A DNA stretch of 64,000 nucleotides from JAEMQF01 sp049297615 (GCA_049297615.1 JBAQUQ010000410.1:26913-90912); one strand, 5' to 3'; shown: positions 25,788-34,884, counted from the stretch's first letter. Notes: generated by a model not told the origin, from the letters alone. Program-made: numbers and translations.

Positions 25788-28634
25788 ATGACCGACCTCG
25801 CCAAGACTTTCGAACCGGCCGCCATCGAGACCCGCTGGACCCAGCACTGGGAGCGCAACGGCGCTTTTGTCGCCTCGCTCGATGCCGATAAGCAGTCGTT
25901 TTCCATCCAGCTTCCGCCGCCCAACGTGACAGGCACGCTGCACATGGGCCATGCGTTCAACCAGACGATCATGGATTCGCTGACGCGCTACCACCGCATG
26001 AAGGGCCTCAATACGCTGTGGGTTCCGGGGACCGACCACGCCGGCATCGCGACGCAGATCGTCGTTGAACGCCAGCTCGAGCAGCAGGGCCAGTCGCGTC
26101 ACGACCTGGGCCGCAACAAGTTCGTAGAAAAAGTCTGGGAGTGGAAGCAGCATTCCGGCTCGACGATCACGCAGCAGATGCGGCGCTTGGGCGCGAGCGT
26201 GGACTGGACGCACGAATACTTCACGATGGATCCCAGGCTGTCCGAGGTCGTGACCGAGACCTTTGTGACGCTCTACGAACAGGGCTTGATTTACCGAGGA
26301 AAACGCCTCGTCAACTGGGACCCGGTGCTGAAGTCTGCCGTGTCCGACCTCGAAGTCGAGAACCTCGAGGAAGACGGATTCCTGTGGCACATCCACTATC
26401 CCCTGGTGGACGGCAGCGGCAGCGTTGTCGTCGCGACGACCCGCCCCGAAACCATGTTGGGCGACGCGGCCGTCATGGTGCACCCGCAGGATGAACGCTA
26501 TGCAGGTTTGGTCGGCAAGCGGGTTCGCCTGCCGCTGGCCGGGCGCGAGATTCCGATCATTGCCGATGACTATGTCGATCGCACATTCGGCACCGGCGCC
26601 GTCAAGGTGACCCCGGCGCACGACTTCAATGACCATGCCGTGGGCCAGCGCCATGGCTTGCCCGTAATCTGCATCTTGACGCTGGACGCGAAGATCGTCG
26701 ACGACGCACCGCCGGCGTATCGCGGGCTGGACCGGTTCGTCGCACGCAAACGCGTGGTGGCCGATCTCGACGCCCAGGGCTTGCTGGGCCAGACGCGCAA
26801 ACACAAACTCACCGTGCCGCGCTGCGGGCGAACCGGCGAAGTGGTCGAACCGATGCTGACCGACCAATGGTTCGTCGCCGTCAGCAAACCCGGACCGGAT
26901 GGCAAGAGCATCGCCGGCAAGGCGATCGACGCTGTCGCATCCGGCGCCGTGAGCTTTGTCCCGGGCAATTGGGTCAACACCTACGACCAGTGGATGAAGA
27001 ACATCCAGGACTGGTGCATTTCGCGCCAACTCTGGTGGGGACATCAGATACCGGCGTGGTACGCCGCTGATGGCCGGGTCTTCGTCGCACGCGACGGCGA
27101 CGCAGCGCTGGCCCAGGCGCGCGCTGCGGGATACGCCGGGGAACTGCGGCGCGACGAAGACGTGCTCGACACCTGGTACTCGTCGGCCCTGGTGCCGTTT
27201 TCGACCCTGGGTTGGCCGAGTCAGACCAAGGAAATGGACCTGTTCCTGCCCTCCAGCGTGCTCGTCACCGGCTACGAAATCATTTTCTTCTGGGTCGCGC
27301 GAATGATCATGATGACGACGCATTTCACCGGGCGCGTTCCGTTTCGCCATGTCTACATCCACGGCATGGTGCGCGACGGCGAAGGCAAGAAGATGAGCAA
27401 GTCAGAGGGCAATGTGCTCGATCCGGTGGACCTGATCGAAGGCGTGGATTTGCAGACCCTGGTGCGCAAGTCCACGGCGGGCCTGCGTCGGCCGGAGATC
27501 GCCCCCAAGGTCGCGGCACGCGTGAAGAAGGAGTTTCCGCAAGGCATGCCTGCGTATGGAGCCGACGCGCTGCGCTTGACCATGGCCAGCTATGCGAGCC
27601 TGGGTCGCAACATCAATTTCGACACCAAACGCTGCGAGGGTTATCGCAATTTCTGCAACAAGCTCTGGAACGCGACGAGTTTCGTGCTGATGAACTGCGC
27701 CACTCAGGACTGCGGCCTGAAGGAGCATACGAAGGCTCAGTGCGCACCCGGTGGCCCAGCGCATGGCTACCTCGAGTTCTCAGCCGTCGATCGTTGGATC
27801 ACCGGCGAGTTGCAGCGCGTGGAAGCGGCCGTCGAGCAGGGCTTCGCCGAATACCGGCTCGACAACGTCGCCAATGTGCTCTACCGCTTCGTCTGGGACG
27901 AGTACTGCGACTGGTACATCGAGATCGCGAAGGTGCAGCTGCGCACCGGCGACGCCGCGCAGCAGCGTGCAACGCGCCGCACCCTGATCCGCGTGCTGGA
28001 AACGACGCTGCGCTTGCTGCACCCACTCACACCGTTCATCACCGCCGAACTGTGGGAAGTGGTCGCGCCGGTCGCCGGGCGCAAGCCTGCGGCCGACACC
28101 CTGGGCATCGTCGCGGCGCCCTACCCCAAGGCGCAACTCGAAAGACTCGACGCTCAGGCCGATGCCTGGGTTGCCAAGTTCAAGGCGCTCGCCGGCTCAT
28201 GCCGCACGCTGCGCAGCGAAATGAATCTTTCGCCGGGTGAGCGCGTACCCCTGCTCACGCATGGGGACGATGCCTTCGTCGAGCAAGCCAGCGAGTTGCT
28301 CGAGGCCCTGGGCAGGCTTTCCGAGGTGCGCCGCTTCGCGAGCCTGGTCGAATTCAACAGCGCCACCGCCGACGCCCCGGTCGTGATGCAGGGCGCTGTT
28401 CGGCTCGCGCTGAAGGTCGAGATCGACCCGGCCGCTGAACGTGAACGGCTCACCCATGAGATTGCGCGCATCGCCGGTGAAGAATCGAAGGCGAAGGCGA
28501 AACTGGAAAATCACAGCTTCGTCACGCGCGCGCCCGCAGCTGTGGTCGACCAGGAGAGGCAGCGGCTCGCTGGCTTCACTGCAATGTTGGCGAGCCTGCA
28601 AGATCAATTGGCACGCCTGCCCCGCTCGACCTGA
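25788..28634 (+). CDS. valS: Valyl-tRNA synthetase
   Basis: 948 residues, class Ia synthetase charging tRNA-Val. HIGH motif as PPNVTGTLHMGHAFNQ, CP1 editing domain with TTRPETMLGD, KMSKS motif as GKKMSKSEGN, the anticodon-binding domain, and the C-terminal coiled coil (ERLTHEIARIAGEESKAKAKL). ATG 25788 was chosen over TTG 25782. A -10-like GACAAT lies near 25726, implying a ~55-base leader. The last 59 bases overlap, tail to tail, the dehydrogenase-like gene on the other strand. Confidence 0.96.
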   Translation: MTDLAKTFEPAAIETRWTQHWERNGAFVASLDADKQSFSIQLPPPNVTGTLHMGHAFNQTIMDSLTRYHRMKGLNTLWVPGTDHAGIATQIVVERQLEQQGQSRHDLGRNKFVEKVWEWKQHSGSTITQQMRRLGASVDWTHEYFTMDPRLSEVVTETFVTLYEQGLIYRGKRLVNWDPVLKSAVSDLEVENLEEDGFLWHIHYPLVDGSGSVVVATTRPETMLGDAAVMVHPQDERYAGLVGKRVRLPLAGREIPIIADDYVDRTFGTGAVKVTPAHDFNDHAVGQRHGLPVICILTLDAKIVDDAPPAYRGLDRFVARKRVVADLDAQGLLGQTRKHKLTVPRCGRTGEVVEPMLTDQWFVAVSKPGPDGKSIAGKAIDAVASGAVSFVPGNWVNTYDQWMKNIQDWCISRQLWWGHQIPAWYAADGRVFVARDGDAALAQARAAGYAGELRRDEDVLDTWYSSALVPFSTLGWPSQTKEMDLFLPSSVLVTGYEIIFFWVARMIMMTTHFTGRVPFRHVYIHGMVRDGEGKKMSKSEGNVLDPVDLIEGVDLQTLVRKSTAGLRRPEIAPKVAARVKKEFPQGMPAYGADALRLTMASYASLGRNINFDTKRCEGYRNFCNKLWNATSFVLMNCATQDCGLKEHTKAQCAPGGPAHGYLEFSAVDRWITGELQRVEAAVEQGFAEYRLDNVANVLYRFVWDEYCDWYIEIAKVQLRTGDAAQQRATRRTLIRVLETTLRLLHPLTPFITAELWEVVAPVAGRKPAADTLGIVAAPYPKAQLERLDAQADAWVAKFKALAGSCRTLRSEMNLSPGERVPLLTHGDDAFVEQASELLEALGRLSEVRRFASLVEFNSATADAPVVMQGAVRLALKVEIDPAAERERLTHEIARIAGEESKAKAKLENHSFVTRAPAAVVDQERQRLAGFTAMLASLQDQLARLPRST

Positions 28635-29553
28635 ACTCGCGCGGCGCCAGCGCCACCTGGCCCAGGATTTCGTCGATGCGCTTGACCACGGTCCAGGAGC
28701 TGCGCAAGCGCGACTCGCGCGTCGTGCCCGACAGGCGAGGCGTGATCTGCAGGTTCGGCATGCCGTACAGGGGCCGGCCTTCGTCGAGCATGCCGGGCTC
28801 GACGCTGTCCAGCCAGGCACCGGCAATTCGCCCGCTCGCCAGGGCGTCGGCAAACGCGGCCTCGTCGAACAGCCCGGCATGGGCGATGCTGACGATCACT
28901 TGATCGGGTTTGCAGAACTGCAAGAAGCGTTCGCCGAGCAGACCGTGATATCGACTGAAATAAGCGAGCTGAACGCAGACGGCGTCGCACTGTTCGAGCA
29001 GTTCATGCAAGCCCACGGGCTTGACGTGCCAGCGCTCCCACACCGCATCGCTGGCGTGCAGCGAAGGGTCGTAGCCGAGCACGCGCGAACCGAATGCGCT
29101 GAGCAGCTGAGTCAGGGGACGCGCAGCGGGCGCCATGCCCAGCAGGCCCACGCAGGCCGCGCCGAGTTCACGACCGACGAAGCCGCCGTCAGCACCGACC
29201 ACGGGCACGCGCCGCAGCAGGCAGAGCAAGGCCCCGATCATGAATTCGGCCTCGGCCTGTGCGCAGGCGGTTCGGCTGCGCACCACTTCGACGCCGGCAC
29301 GGCTGCAAGCCTCGGCGTCGATGCTGTCGGGCCCGGCGCTGACGCGCCCTAGGGCGCGCAGCACCGGCGCGTGACGCAGCGCCTGAGCGTCCATCGCGAC
29401 GCTGGCCGGCACCACGACGGCACGCACGTCGTACAGCGCCTGGCGCAAGGCGCGCGGGTCCAGTGCAAGCTCAGGGGCGAAGCGCAAGCTGTGTCGCGCC
29501 TCGAGCCATTGCATCAACTCGTCTTCGAGGGGCTCGACAATCAACAGATCCAT
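28576..29553 (-). CDS. D-2-hydroxyacid dehydrogenase-like protein with altered active site
   Basis: 325 residues with the overall layout of the D-isomer 2-hydroxyacid dehydrogenases: N-terminal catalytic half, Rossmann segment around ACVGLLGMAPAARPL, and C-terminal LDSVEPGMLDEGRPLYGMPN. Key residues differ. The catalytic Arg of the usual N-T-A-R-G is His here (VSIAHAGLFDE), the catalytic His of TPHxxGxT is Arg (ITPRLSGTT), and the GxGxxG loop is weak (GLLGMA). Dehydrogenase activity is doubtful. The ATG at 29553 diverges from galU by 93 bp. Its 3' end runs 59 bp into the end of valS. Confidence 0.75.
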   Translation of the reverse strand: MDLLIVEPLEDELMQWLEARHSLRFAPELALDPRALRQALYDVRAVVVPASVAMDAQALRHAPVLRALGRVSAGPDSIDAEACSRAGVEVVRSRTACAQAEAEFMIGALLCLLRRVPVVGADGGFVGRELGAACVGLLGMAPAARPLTQLLSAFGSRVLGYDPSLHASDAVWERWHVKPVGLHELLEQCDAVCVQLAYFSRYHGLLGERFLQFCKPDQVIVSIAHAGLFDEAAFADALASGRIAGAWLDSVEPGMLDEGRPLYGMPNLQITPRLSGTTRESRLRSSWTVVKRIDEILGQVALAPREFRSSGAGVPIDLAGSPTLQ

Positions 29554-29646
29554 AGGTCCGCAGGTTCTAGGAGAATCGGCATCGTCATCGGAGGCGCCGA
29601 TGGATCGTGACAGAATCCGCCCGGTTTGACAGGGGATTCTAGAACC

Positions 29647-30513
29647 ATGAAAGTGACCAAGGCGATATTTCCCGTGGCTGGATTGGGAACGCGTTTTCTG
29701 CCGGCGACCAAGGCCCAGCCCAAGGAGATGCTCCCGGTCGTGGACAAACCCTTGATTCAATATGCGGTCGAGGAAGCCTATGCGGCCGGCGTGCGGGAAA
29801 TGATATTCGTCACCGGCCGCCACAAACGGCCGATCGAAGATCACTTCGACATGACCTTCGAACTCGAGGTCGCTCTGGAGCATTCGGGCAAGCAAGAACT
29901 GCTCGAGGTCGTGCGCAGCGTCAAGCCCGACGACATGGAGTGCATCTACGTTCGCCAGGCGCAAGCCCTCGGCCTGGGCCACGCCGTCATGTGCGGACAG
30001 CGCCTGATCGGCAACGACCCCTTTGCGGTATTGCTCGCCGATGACCTGATGGTCGGCGCCAAGCCCGTGCTGCAACAGATGGTCGAGCAGTTCAACGAAT
30101 GGCGCGTCTCGATTCTCGCGGTGCAGGAAGTGCCTGCCGAGCACACGCGCCGCTACGGCATCGTCGCCGGCACGTCGCTCAGCGCACAGTTGGTCGACGT
30201 GAACCGCATCGTCGAGAAGCCCGCGGCCGATGTCGCGCCGTCGCGGCTGGCTGTGGCCGGGCGCTACATCCTCACGCCGGGCGTGTTTCATGAAATCGCG
30301 AACCTTCAGCGCGGCGTGGGCGGCGAGATCCAGCTCACCGACGGAATCGCCGGCCTGCTGCGGCGCGAAAAGGTCTTTGCCTATCGCTACGAAGGCCGGC
30401 GCTACGACTGCGGCAGCAAGGAAGGCTTTTTACAGGCCAATGTCGAGCTGGCGCTGGCGCACCCTCAAATCGGTCCCGGGTTTCGCGACTATCTGCGCAC
30501 GCTCGAGATTTGA
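29647..30513 (+). CDS. galU: UTP-glucose-1-phosphate uridylyltransferase
   Basis: 288 residues. It makes UDP-glucose from UTP and glucose-1-phosphate for surface polysaccharide and LPS synthesis. The nucleotide-binding signature AGLGTRFLPATKAQPKEMLP, KPLIQYAVEEA and VEKP are characteristic of GalU. Length is typical (~290). ATG 29647 gives MKVTKAIFPVAG, with AGGGG upstream (29631-29635). It stands next to a divergent dehydrogenase-like gene; both leaders contain CTAGAACC. Confidence 0.94.
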   Translation: MKVTKAIFPVAGLGTRFLPATKAQPKEMLPVVDKPLIQYAVEEAYAAGVREMIFVTGRHKRPIEDHFDMTFELEVALEHSGKQELLEVVRSVKPDDMECIYVRQAQALGLGHAVMCGQRLIGNDPFAVLLADDLMVGAKPVLQQMVEQFNEWRVSILAVQEVPAEHTRRYGIVAGTSLSAQLVDVNRIVEKPAADVAPSRLAVAGRYILTPGVFHEIANLQRGVGGEIQLTDGIAGLLRREKVFAYRYEGRRYDCGSKEGFLQANVELALAHPQIGPGFRDYLRTLEI

Positions 30514-30543
30514 GCGCGGCGCGCAGCCGGGTGGCTCGTGAGC

Positions 30544-30771
30544 TCAGCGGCGCCGCAAGAAATGAATGAATTCGTCGCCCAGCGTCGACTGTTCGATCAG
30601 TTCATTGCCGGTTTGGCGCGCGAAAGCCTGGAAGTCGCGCACTGAACCGGGATCGGTGGCGACGACCTTCAACACCTGCCCGCTGGTCAATTCCGCCAGT
30701 GCCTTCTTCGCCTTGAGAATCGGCAAAGGGCAGTTCAGGCCGCGAGTATCGAGTTCTTTCTGCGCTTGCAT
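30544..30771 (-). CDS. TusA-family sulfur carrier protein
   Basis: 75 residues, two-layer alpha/beta fold of the TusA/SirA family. The CPxP motif is seen as LNCPLPILKAKKAL, with acceptor C14. It carries persulfide sulfur, for example to tRNA 2-thiouridine or molybdenum cofactor enzymes. ATG 30771 has AGGA a few bases upstream; a -10-like TAGAAT lies at 30791-30796 on this strand. It lies just downstream of cysM on the same strand, which is consistent with sulfur handling. Confidence 0.88.
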   Translation of the reverse strand: MQAQKELDTRGLNCPLPILKAKKALAELTSGQVLKVVATDPGSVRDFQAFARQTGNELIEQSTLGDEFIHFLRRR

Positions 30772-30831
30772 GTGCCGTCCTGGTGAAGGCGCCATTCTAC
30801 GGTTCGAACGCTTCGCACTCTTGCGGGGAGT

Positions 30832-31737
30832 TCAGGCCGGGAATACGCCAGTCGAGAGATAGCGGTCACCCCGGTCGCACACGATGAACACGATCGTCGA
30901 GTTGTGCAAAGACTGCGCCAACTGCAGGGCCACCCAGCATGCGCCTGCCGCCGAGATGCCGGCGAAGAGCCCTTCCTCGCGGGCCAGGCGGCGGGCCATC
31001 TCTTCGGCATCGGCCTGGCTCACACCGATCGTCTCATCGACCCAGGTCGGGTCGTAGATCTTGGGCAGATAGGCCTGCGGCCATTTGCGAATCCCCGGGA
31101 TCCGCGATCCTTCGAGCGGCTGCGCCCCCACAACCCGAATCGCCGGATTGCGTTCTTTCAGGAATCGAGAAGTGCCCGTGATCGTGCCCGTGGTTCCCAT
31201 GGCGCTGACGAAGTGGCTGATGCGCCCGTCGGTATCGCGCCAGATCTCCGGGCCGGTGGTTTCGTAGTGAATGCGCGGATTGTCGGCATTGGCGAACTGG
31301 TCGAGCACGACGCCCTTGCCGTCTCGGTGCATCTGTTCGGCCAGGTCTCGGGCGTATTCCATGCCACCCGAGCGCGGCGTCAAGACGAGTTCGGCGCCAA
31401 AAGCCTTCATCGTCTGCGCGCGCTCGACGCTCAGATCCTCAGGCATGATGAGCAGCATCTTGTAGCCGCGAATCGCCGCTGCCATCGCGAGCGCGATTCC
31501 GGTGTTGCCCGAGGTCGCTTCGATCAAGGTATCACCGGGCTTGATGTCACCGCGTTCTTCGGCGCGGCGGATCATGCTGATCGCCGGCCTGTCTTTGACC
31601 GAACCCGCCGGATTGTTGCCTTCGAGCTTGCCCAGCAGCACATTGCCACGCTCGTCAAAGGCGCGGCCGGGGACGCGCACCAGGCGCACGAGTGGGGTGT
31701 TGCCGATGACGTCTTCGACGGTGCTGTAGCGATTCAT
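30832..31737 (-). CDS. cysM: Cysteine synthase B (O-acetylserine sulfhydrylase B)
   Basis: 301 residues, fold-type II PLP enzyme that makes cysteine from O-acetylserine and sulfide or thiosulfate. The Schiff-base lysine is K48 in NPAGSVKDRPA, the CysM signature (CysK has NxxxSVKxR). Also present are the phosphate loop SGNTGIALAMAA and the substrate loop EATSGNTG. ATG 31737 was chosen by homology. A TusA-like gene follows after 60 bases. Upstream lies the tRNA-Leu gene on the other strand. Confidence 0.9.
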   Translation of the reverse strand: MNRYSTVEDVIGNTPLVRLVRVPGRAFDERGNVLLGKLEGNNPAGSVKDRPAISMIRRAEERGDIKPGDTLIEATSGNTGIALAMAAAIRGYKMLLIMPEDLSVERAQTMKAFGAELVLTPRSGGMEYARDLAEQMHRDGKGVVLDQFANADNPRIHYETTGPEIWRDTDGRISHFVSAMGTTGTITGTSRFLKERNPAIRVVGAQPLEGSRIPGIRKWPQAYLPKIYDPTWVDETIGVSQADAEEMARRLAREEGLFAGISAAGACWVALQLAQSLHNSTIVFIVCDRGDRYLSTGVFPA

Positions 31738-31810
31738 GGGCCGATGCAAAGAGACCGGGCGCACATTGTGGCAGGGCAGGTCCTGCCCGGGTATTCTCGC
31801 CAGGCGTGCA

Positions 31811-31819
31811 TGCCATAAT
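31811..31819 (+). promoter_or_regulatory. Extended -10 candidate for tRNA-Leu
   Basis: TGCCATAAT: an extended TG followed by CATAAT (5 of 6 to consensus), 40 bases before the mature tRNA 5' end. No convincing -35 is seen, which fits an extended -10 promoter. Confidence 0.4.
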
Positions 31820-31858
31820 CCGCTCCCTTCGCCGGCGCGTGCTCAGCGAGCCCCCTCT

Positions 31859-31945
31859 GCCGGAGTGGCGAAATTGGTAGACGCAGCAGACTCAAAATCT
31901 GCCGGTGGAAACACCATGCCGGTTCGATTCCGGCCTCCGGCACCA
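31859..31945 (+). tRNA. tRNA-Leu (anticodon CAA)
   Basis: 87 bases including an encoded CCA. The acceptor stem GCCGGAG pairs with CTCCGGC. The anticodon arm GCAGA-CTCAAAA-TCTGC gives anticodon CAA (reads UUG). The long variable arm (class II) and T-loop TTCGATT are present. Confidence 0.95.
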
Positions 31946-32178
31946 CGAATGCCTCACTCGGCTGCTGCGCGGGCCGATCTGCGTGCTGCGGTGCTCGCCG
32001 TACAAGGAGTACGGCTGCGCTCCTCCCACGCACCTCGACCCGCTCGCGACGCCGATCAAGGCATTCGTTGCGCTTGATGTGCGTCTCGCTGCGCTCGTCG
32101 CTTGCGATGAAATGAATCGGTCGAGCCTCCTGAACCCTTGCACGTAAACTGCGGTCCTCCACCCTGACCGGACTTCGC

Positions 32179-32769
32179 ATGCCGCCCCTGCCCCCGATCA
32201 CCCAAGCGCTGCTGCTCATCAATACCGCGGCGTTTTGCATCGATATCTTTCTCGGGCACTGGTTCACGCGGGCGTTTGCGCTGTGGCCCCTGGGCACGGG
32301 TTTCCTGCCTTGGCAAGTGCTGTCTTATTCTTTTTTGCACGGCAGTTTTGGCCATTTGTTTTTCAACATGCTCGGTGTTTGGATGTTTGGCGCCGAACTC
32401 GAGCGTGTCTGGGGCCCGAAGCGATATACCCATTTCTACTTCGCCAGCGTGCTGGCAGCGGGGCTGACGCAATTGCTGGTCAGTGCCATCTTGGGTTCGA
32501 CAAACCCGACGGTCGGGGCATCGGGCGGATTGTTCGGCCTCCTGCTGGCCTTTGGCATGATGTTTCCGAATCGCACCGTCATGCTCTTGATTCCACCGAT
32601 TCCGATGAAGGCCAAGGTCCTGGTGTTCGGCTACGGTGCGATCGAATTGGTCCTCGGCGTGATGGACCCACAGGGCGGGGTGGCCCATTTCGCGCACTTG
32701 GGCGGTATGCTCGGTGGTTTGTTGGTGCTGCGCTATTGGCGTGGTCAGCCGCCGTTCGGGCGGCGCTGA
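32179..32769 (+). CDS. Rhomboid-family intramembrane serine protease
   Basis: 196 residues, six membrane helices. The catalytic Ser115 sits in VGASGGLFG and the His173 in FAHLGGML; the HGSFGHLFFNML segment supplies the conserved His-Asn of helix 2. It cleaves substrate membrane helices within the inner membrane. The minimal six-helix form lacks extra domains. It is followed 37 bases later by a degenerate HtrA-like gene on the same strand, so two proteolysis-related genes may be co-transcribed. Confidence 0.88.
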   Translation: MPPLPPITQALLLINTAAFCIDIFLGHWFTRAFALWPLGTGFLPWQVLSYSFLHGSFGHLFFNMLGVWMFGAELERVWGPKRYTHFYFASVLAAGLTQLLVSAILGSTNPTVGASGGLFGLLLAFGMMFPNRTVMLLIPPIPMKAKVLVFGYGAIELVLGVMDPQGGVAHFAHLGGMLGGLLVLRYWRGQPPFGRR

Positions 32770-32806
32770 ACGGATGACACCGTGAAACTCGCGACGGGAG
32801 GCGGCG

Positions 32807-33901
32807 ATGGCAGCGAAATCGATTCGATGCATTGAGACGAACCCGGCGCGCCGCCGGCTTGCGTCGCAAGGCTTGTGGCATGGCGGACTCGCGCTCGCCG
32901 TGAGCCTGTTGTGCAGCGCAGGCAGCTGGGCCCAGACAAGCCCGGCGGCCACCGAAGCCGAATCCGCCGAATTGCAGGCGCGCGTGCGCGTTCTGCGCGA
33001 AGCCAATGCCGCCGTGGTCGGCGTGAAGACCATCGCCGTCGAAGACGCACGCTCTGTCGAAACCCTGGGCCGCAAGCGCCAAGGCTCAGGAGTCGTGATC
33101 GATTCAGACGGCCTGGTGCTGACGATCGGCTATTTGATCCTCGAGGCCGAAAACGTCGACCTGGTGATCGAAGGAGAACGCACGGTCCCGGCGCGCGTCG
33201 TCGCCTACGATCTGGCATCGGGTTTCGGCTTGCTGCAAGCGCTGGCGCCGGTCAAAGTGGCTGCGGTGCGCTTCGGCGTATCGGCCGAGGTGTCGAGCAC
33301 CGAGCCGCTGATGATCAGCAGCGGCGGCGAGGACGCCGCACGCAGCCTGGCGCGATTGGTCTCGCGGCGTGCCTTTTCGGGCTACTGGGAGTACCACATC
33401 GAGGGTGCCTTGTTCACCGCCCCGCCGCGCAGCGACCACAGCGGTGCGGCTCTGTTCAACGCCAATGGCGAGCTGCTGGGCATCGGCTCGCTCATGGTGG
33501 GCAACGCGCTGGGCGACGAGCACCCGCGCATGCCAGGCAATATGTTCGTTCCCATCGACCTGCTCAAGCCCATCCTGACCGAGATGCGTCGTGATGGCGC
33601 CTCGCGCAGCAGCTCGCGCGCGTGGCTGGGCTTGAACTGCGTCGAGCAAGACGGCGTGGTTCGCGTGATTCGCGTGAACCGCGACAGCCCGGCCGAAGAC
33701 GCCGGCCTGCTGGTGGGTGACCGCATCGTCAGCATCGACGGCACTGCGGTCACGCAACTCGAGACCTTTTACAAGACGCTGTGGCGCAGCGCCGTGCAGC
33801 GCGATGTGGTGCTGGAGATTCGCCGCGCCGGCCAATTGCAGACGATCAAGGTGCACAGCGTCGACCGGACCCGATTGCTGAGCAAGCCCAAGGGAATCTG
33901 A
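32807..33901 (+). CDS. HtrA/DegP-like PDZ protein with degenerate catalytic triad
   Basis: 364 residues. A signal peptide (hydrophobic run ending AGSWAQ) directs it to the periplasm. A trypsin-like domain (~residues 60-260) is followed by one PDZ domain (~265-350; GLNCVEQDGVVRVIRVN, AGLLVGDRIVSIDG). In DegP the triad lies in TNxHV, D-x3-D-LA and GNSGG. Here the His position is Tyr109 (TIGYLI), the Asp position is Gly139 (LASGFGLL), and only Ser212 (SDHSGAAL) remains. It should not be a working protease; a scaffold or regulator of the upstream rhomboid is possible but unproven. Confidence 0.8.
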   Translation: MAAKSIRCIETNPARRRLASQGLWHGGLALAVSLLCSAGSWAQTSPAATEAESAELQARVRVLREANAAVVGVKTIAVEDARSVETLGRKRQGSGVVIDSDGLVLTIGYLILEAENVDLVIEGERTVPARVVAYDLASGFGLLQALAPVKVAAVRFGVSAEVSSTEPLMISSGGEDAARSLARLVSRRAFSGYWEYHIEGALFTAPPRSDHSGAALFNANGELLGIGSLMVGNALGDEHPRMPGNMFVPIDLLKPILTEMRRDGASRSSSRAWLGLNCVEQDGVVRVIRVNRDSPAEDAGLLVGDRIVSIDGTAVTQLETFYKTLWRSAVQRDVVLEIRRAGQLQTIKVHSVDRTRLLSKPKGI

Positions 33902-33927
33902 GCCTGGGAGTCAAGCCGGGCTTGGGT

Positions 33928-34830
33928 TCAGGCCAGCAGGCCCTGCTCCACAGTCGGGTAGCGCAAGCGAATGCGCAGTTCGGTTTTGAGGCGCCGGTTG
34001 GCGAGCCGCCGGGATTCGCTCATGAAGCTCAAGGGCGTCGGCCCCATGCTCGCTTGCGCTTGTTCGCGCGTGATGCGCGGTGGGCGCGGCAAGCCGCACA
34101 GGTCGGCCGCCAGATCGAAATAGTCTCCCATCTTGAGCGCGCTGTCGTCATTGGCGTTCACGGCGCGCTGCGGCCGACCTCGGTGCAAGGCTGCGACGCA
34201 GATTCGAGCCAGGTCATCGGCTTGGATGTGGTTGGTGTACACGTCGTCTTGTTCGCGCAGCACGGGCGTTGCGCGCAGCAGGCGCTCGCGCGGGTGCCCA
34301 CCGGCTCGATCGCTGGCATAAATGCCAGGGATGCGCAGCAAGGACACGCGAACCGCGAACGTGCGCCCGAACCAGCGCAGTTGCGTCTCGGCGTCGACAC
34401 GGCGCATGGCGCGCTCGCTGCGGGGATCGACGCGGCGCGTTTCGTCGACCGTCGCACCACCGCAATCGCCGTACACGCCACTCGTGCTTGCATAGACGAG
34501 GCAGCGCGCGCGCCTCCTGTGCGCCAGGGCGCCGAGCAGGCTGCGTGTGCGCGTATCGGAGCGACCGTGGGCAGGCGGTGGCGCGAGATGCAGAACCGCG
34601 TCGGCCAGCCCGGCCAGGCGGCCCAATGTCGCAGCATCGTCGAGATCGCCGACGATGGGCTGGACGCCGGCCTGGCGCAGGCAATGGACGCGTGCCGGAT
34701 CGGCAATGAGCCCAAGCAGGCGCCAGCGGCCACGCAGGAGCGCCGCCACGCGCAGACCGATATCGCCGCAGCCCACGATGAGAAGGGTCGGACGCTTGAA
34801 TCGAGCGGGTCGGTCGTGAGTCGATGTCAC
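33928..34830 (-). CDS. NAD-dependent epimerase/dehydratase family protein
   Basis: 300 residues, extended-SDR type. The Rossmann motif is VGCGDIGLRVA (GxGxxG) and the active-site strand YASTSGVYGD holds Ser and Tyr. The following Lys of YxxxK is not obvious, so catalysis may differ. The start is GTG 34830 (starting V/M-TSTHD); no ATG fits. These proteins act on nucleotide sugars or similar substrates. It is convergent with the HtrA-like gene and divergent from the ferredoxin reductase. Confidence 0.75.
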   Translation of the reverse strand: MTSTHDRPARFKRPTLLIVGCGDIGLRVAALLRGRWRLLGLIADPARVHCLRQAGVQPIVGDLDDAATLGRLAGLADAVLHLAPPPAHGRSDTRTRSLLGALAHRRRARCLVYASTSGVYGDCGGATVDETRRVDPRSERAMRRVDAETQLRWFGRTFAVRVSLLRIPGIYASDRAGGHPRERLLRATPVLREQDDVYTNHIQADDLARICVAALHRGRPQRAVNANDDSALKMGDYFDLAADLCGLPRPPRITREQAQASMGPTPLSFMSESRRLANRRLKTELRIRLRYPTVEQGLLA

Positions 34831-34884
34831 TGAGGGCAAGGCGCAGCGGGCACAATCGCGCCTCACTGTAACTACTGGGCAGCG

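Noticed and set aside
31946..32178. A short conserved-looking frame directly after tRNA-Leu
   Set aside because: The frame overlaps the tRNA 3' end and has an Arg/Ser-rich, motif-free product, typical of spurious calls beside tRNA genes.
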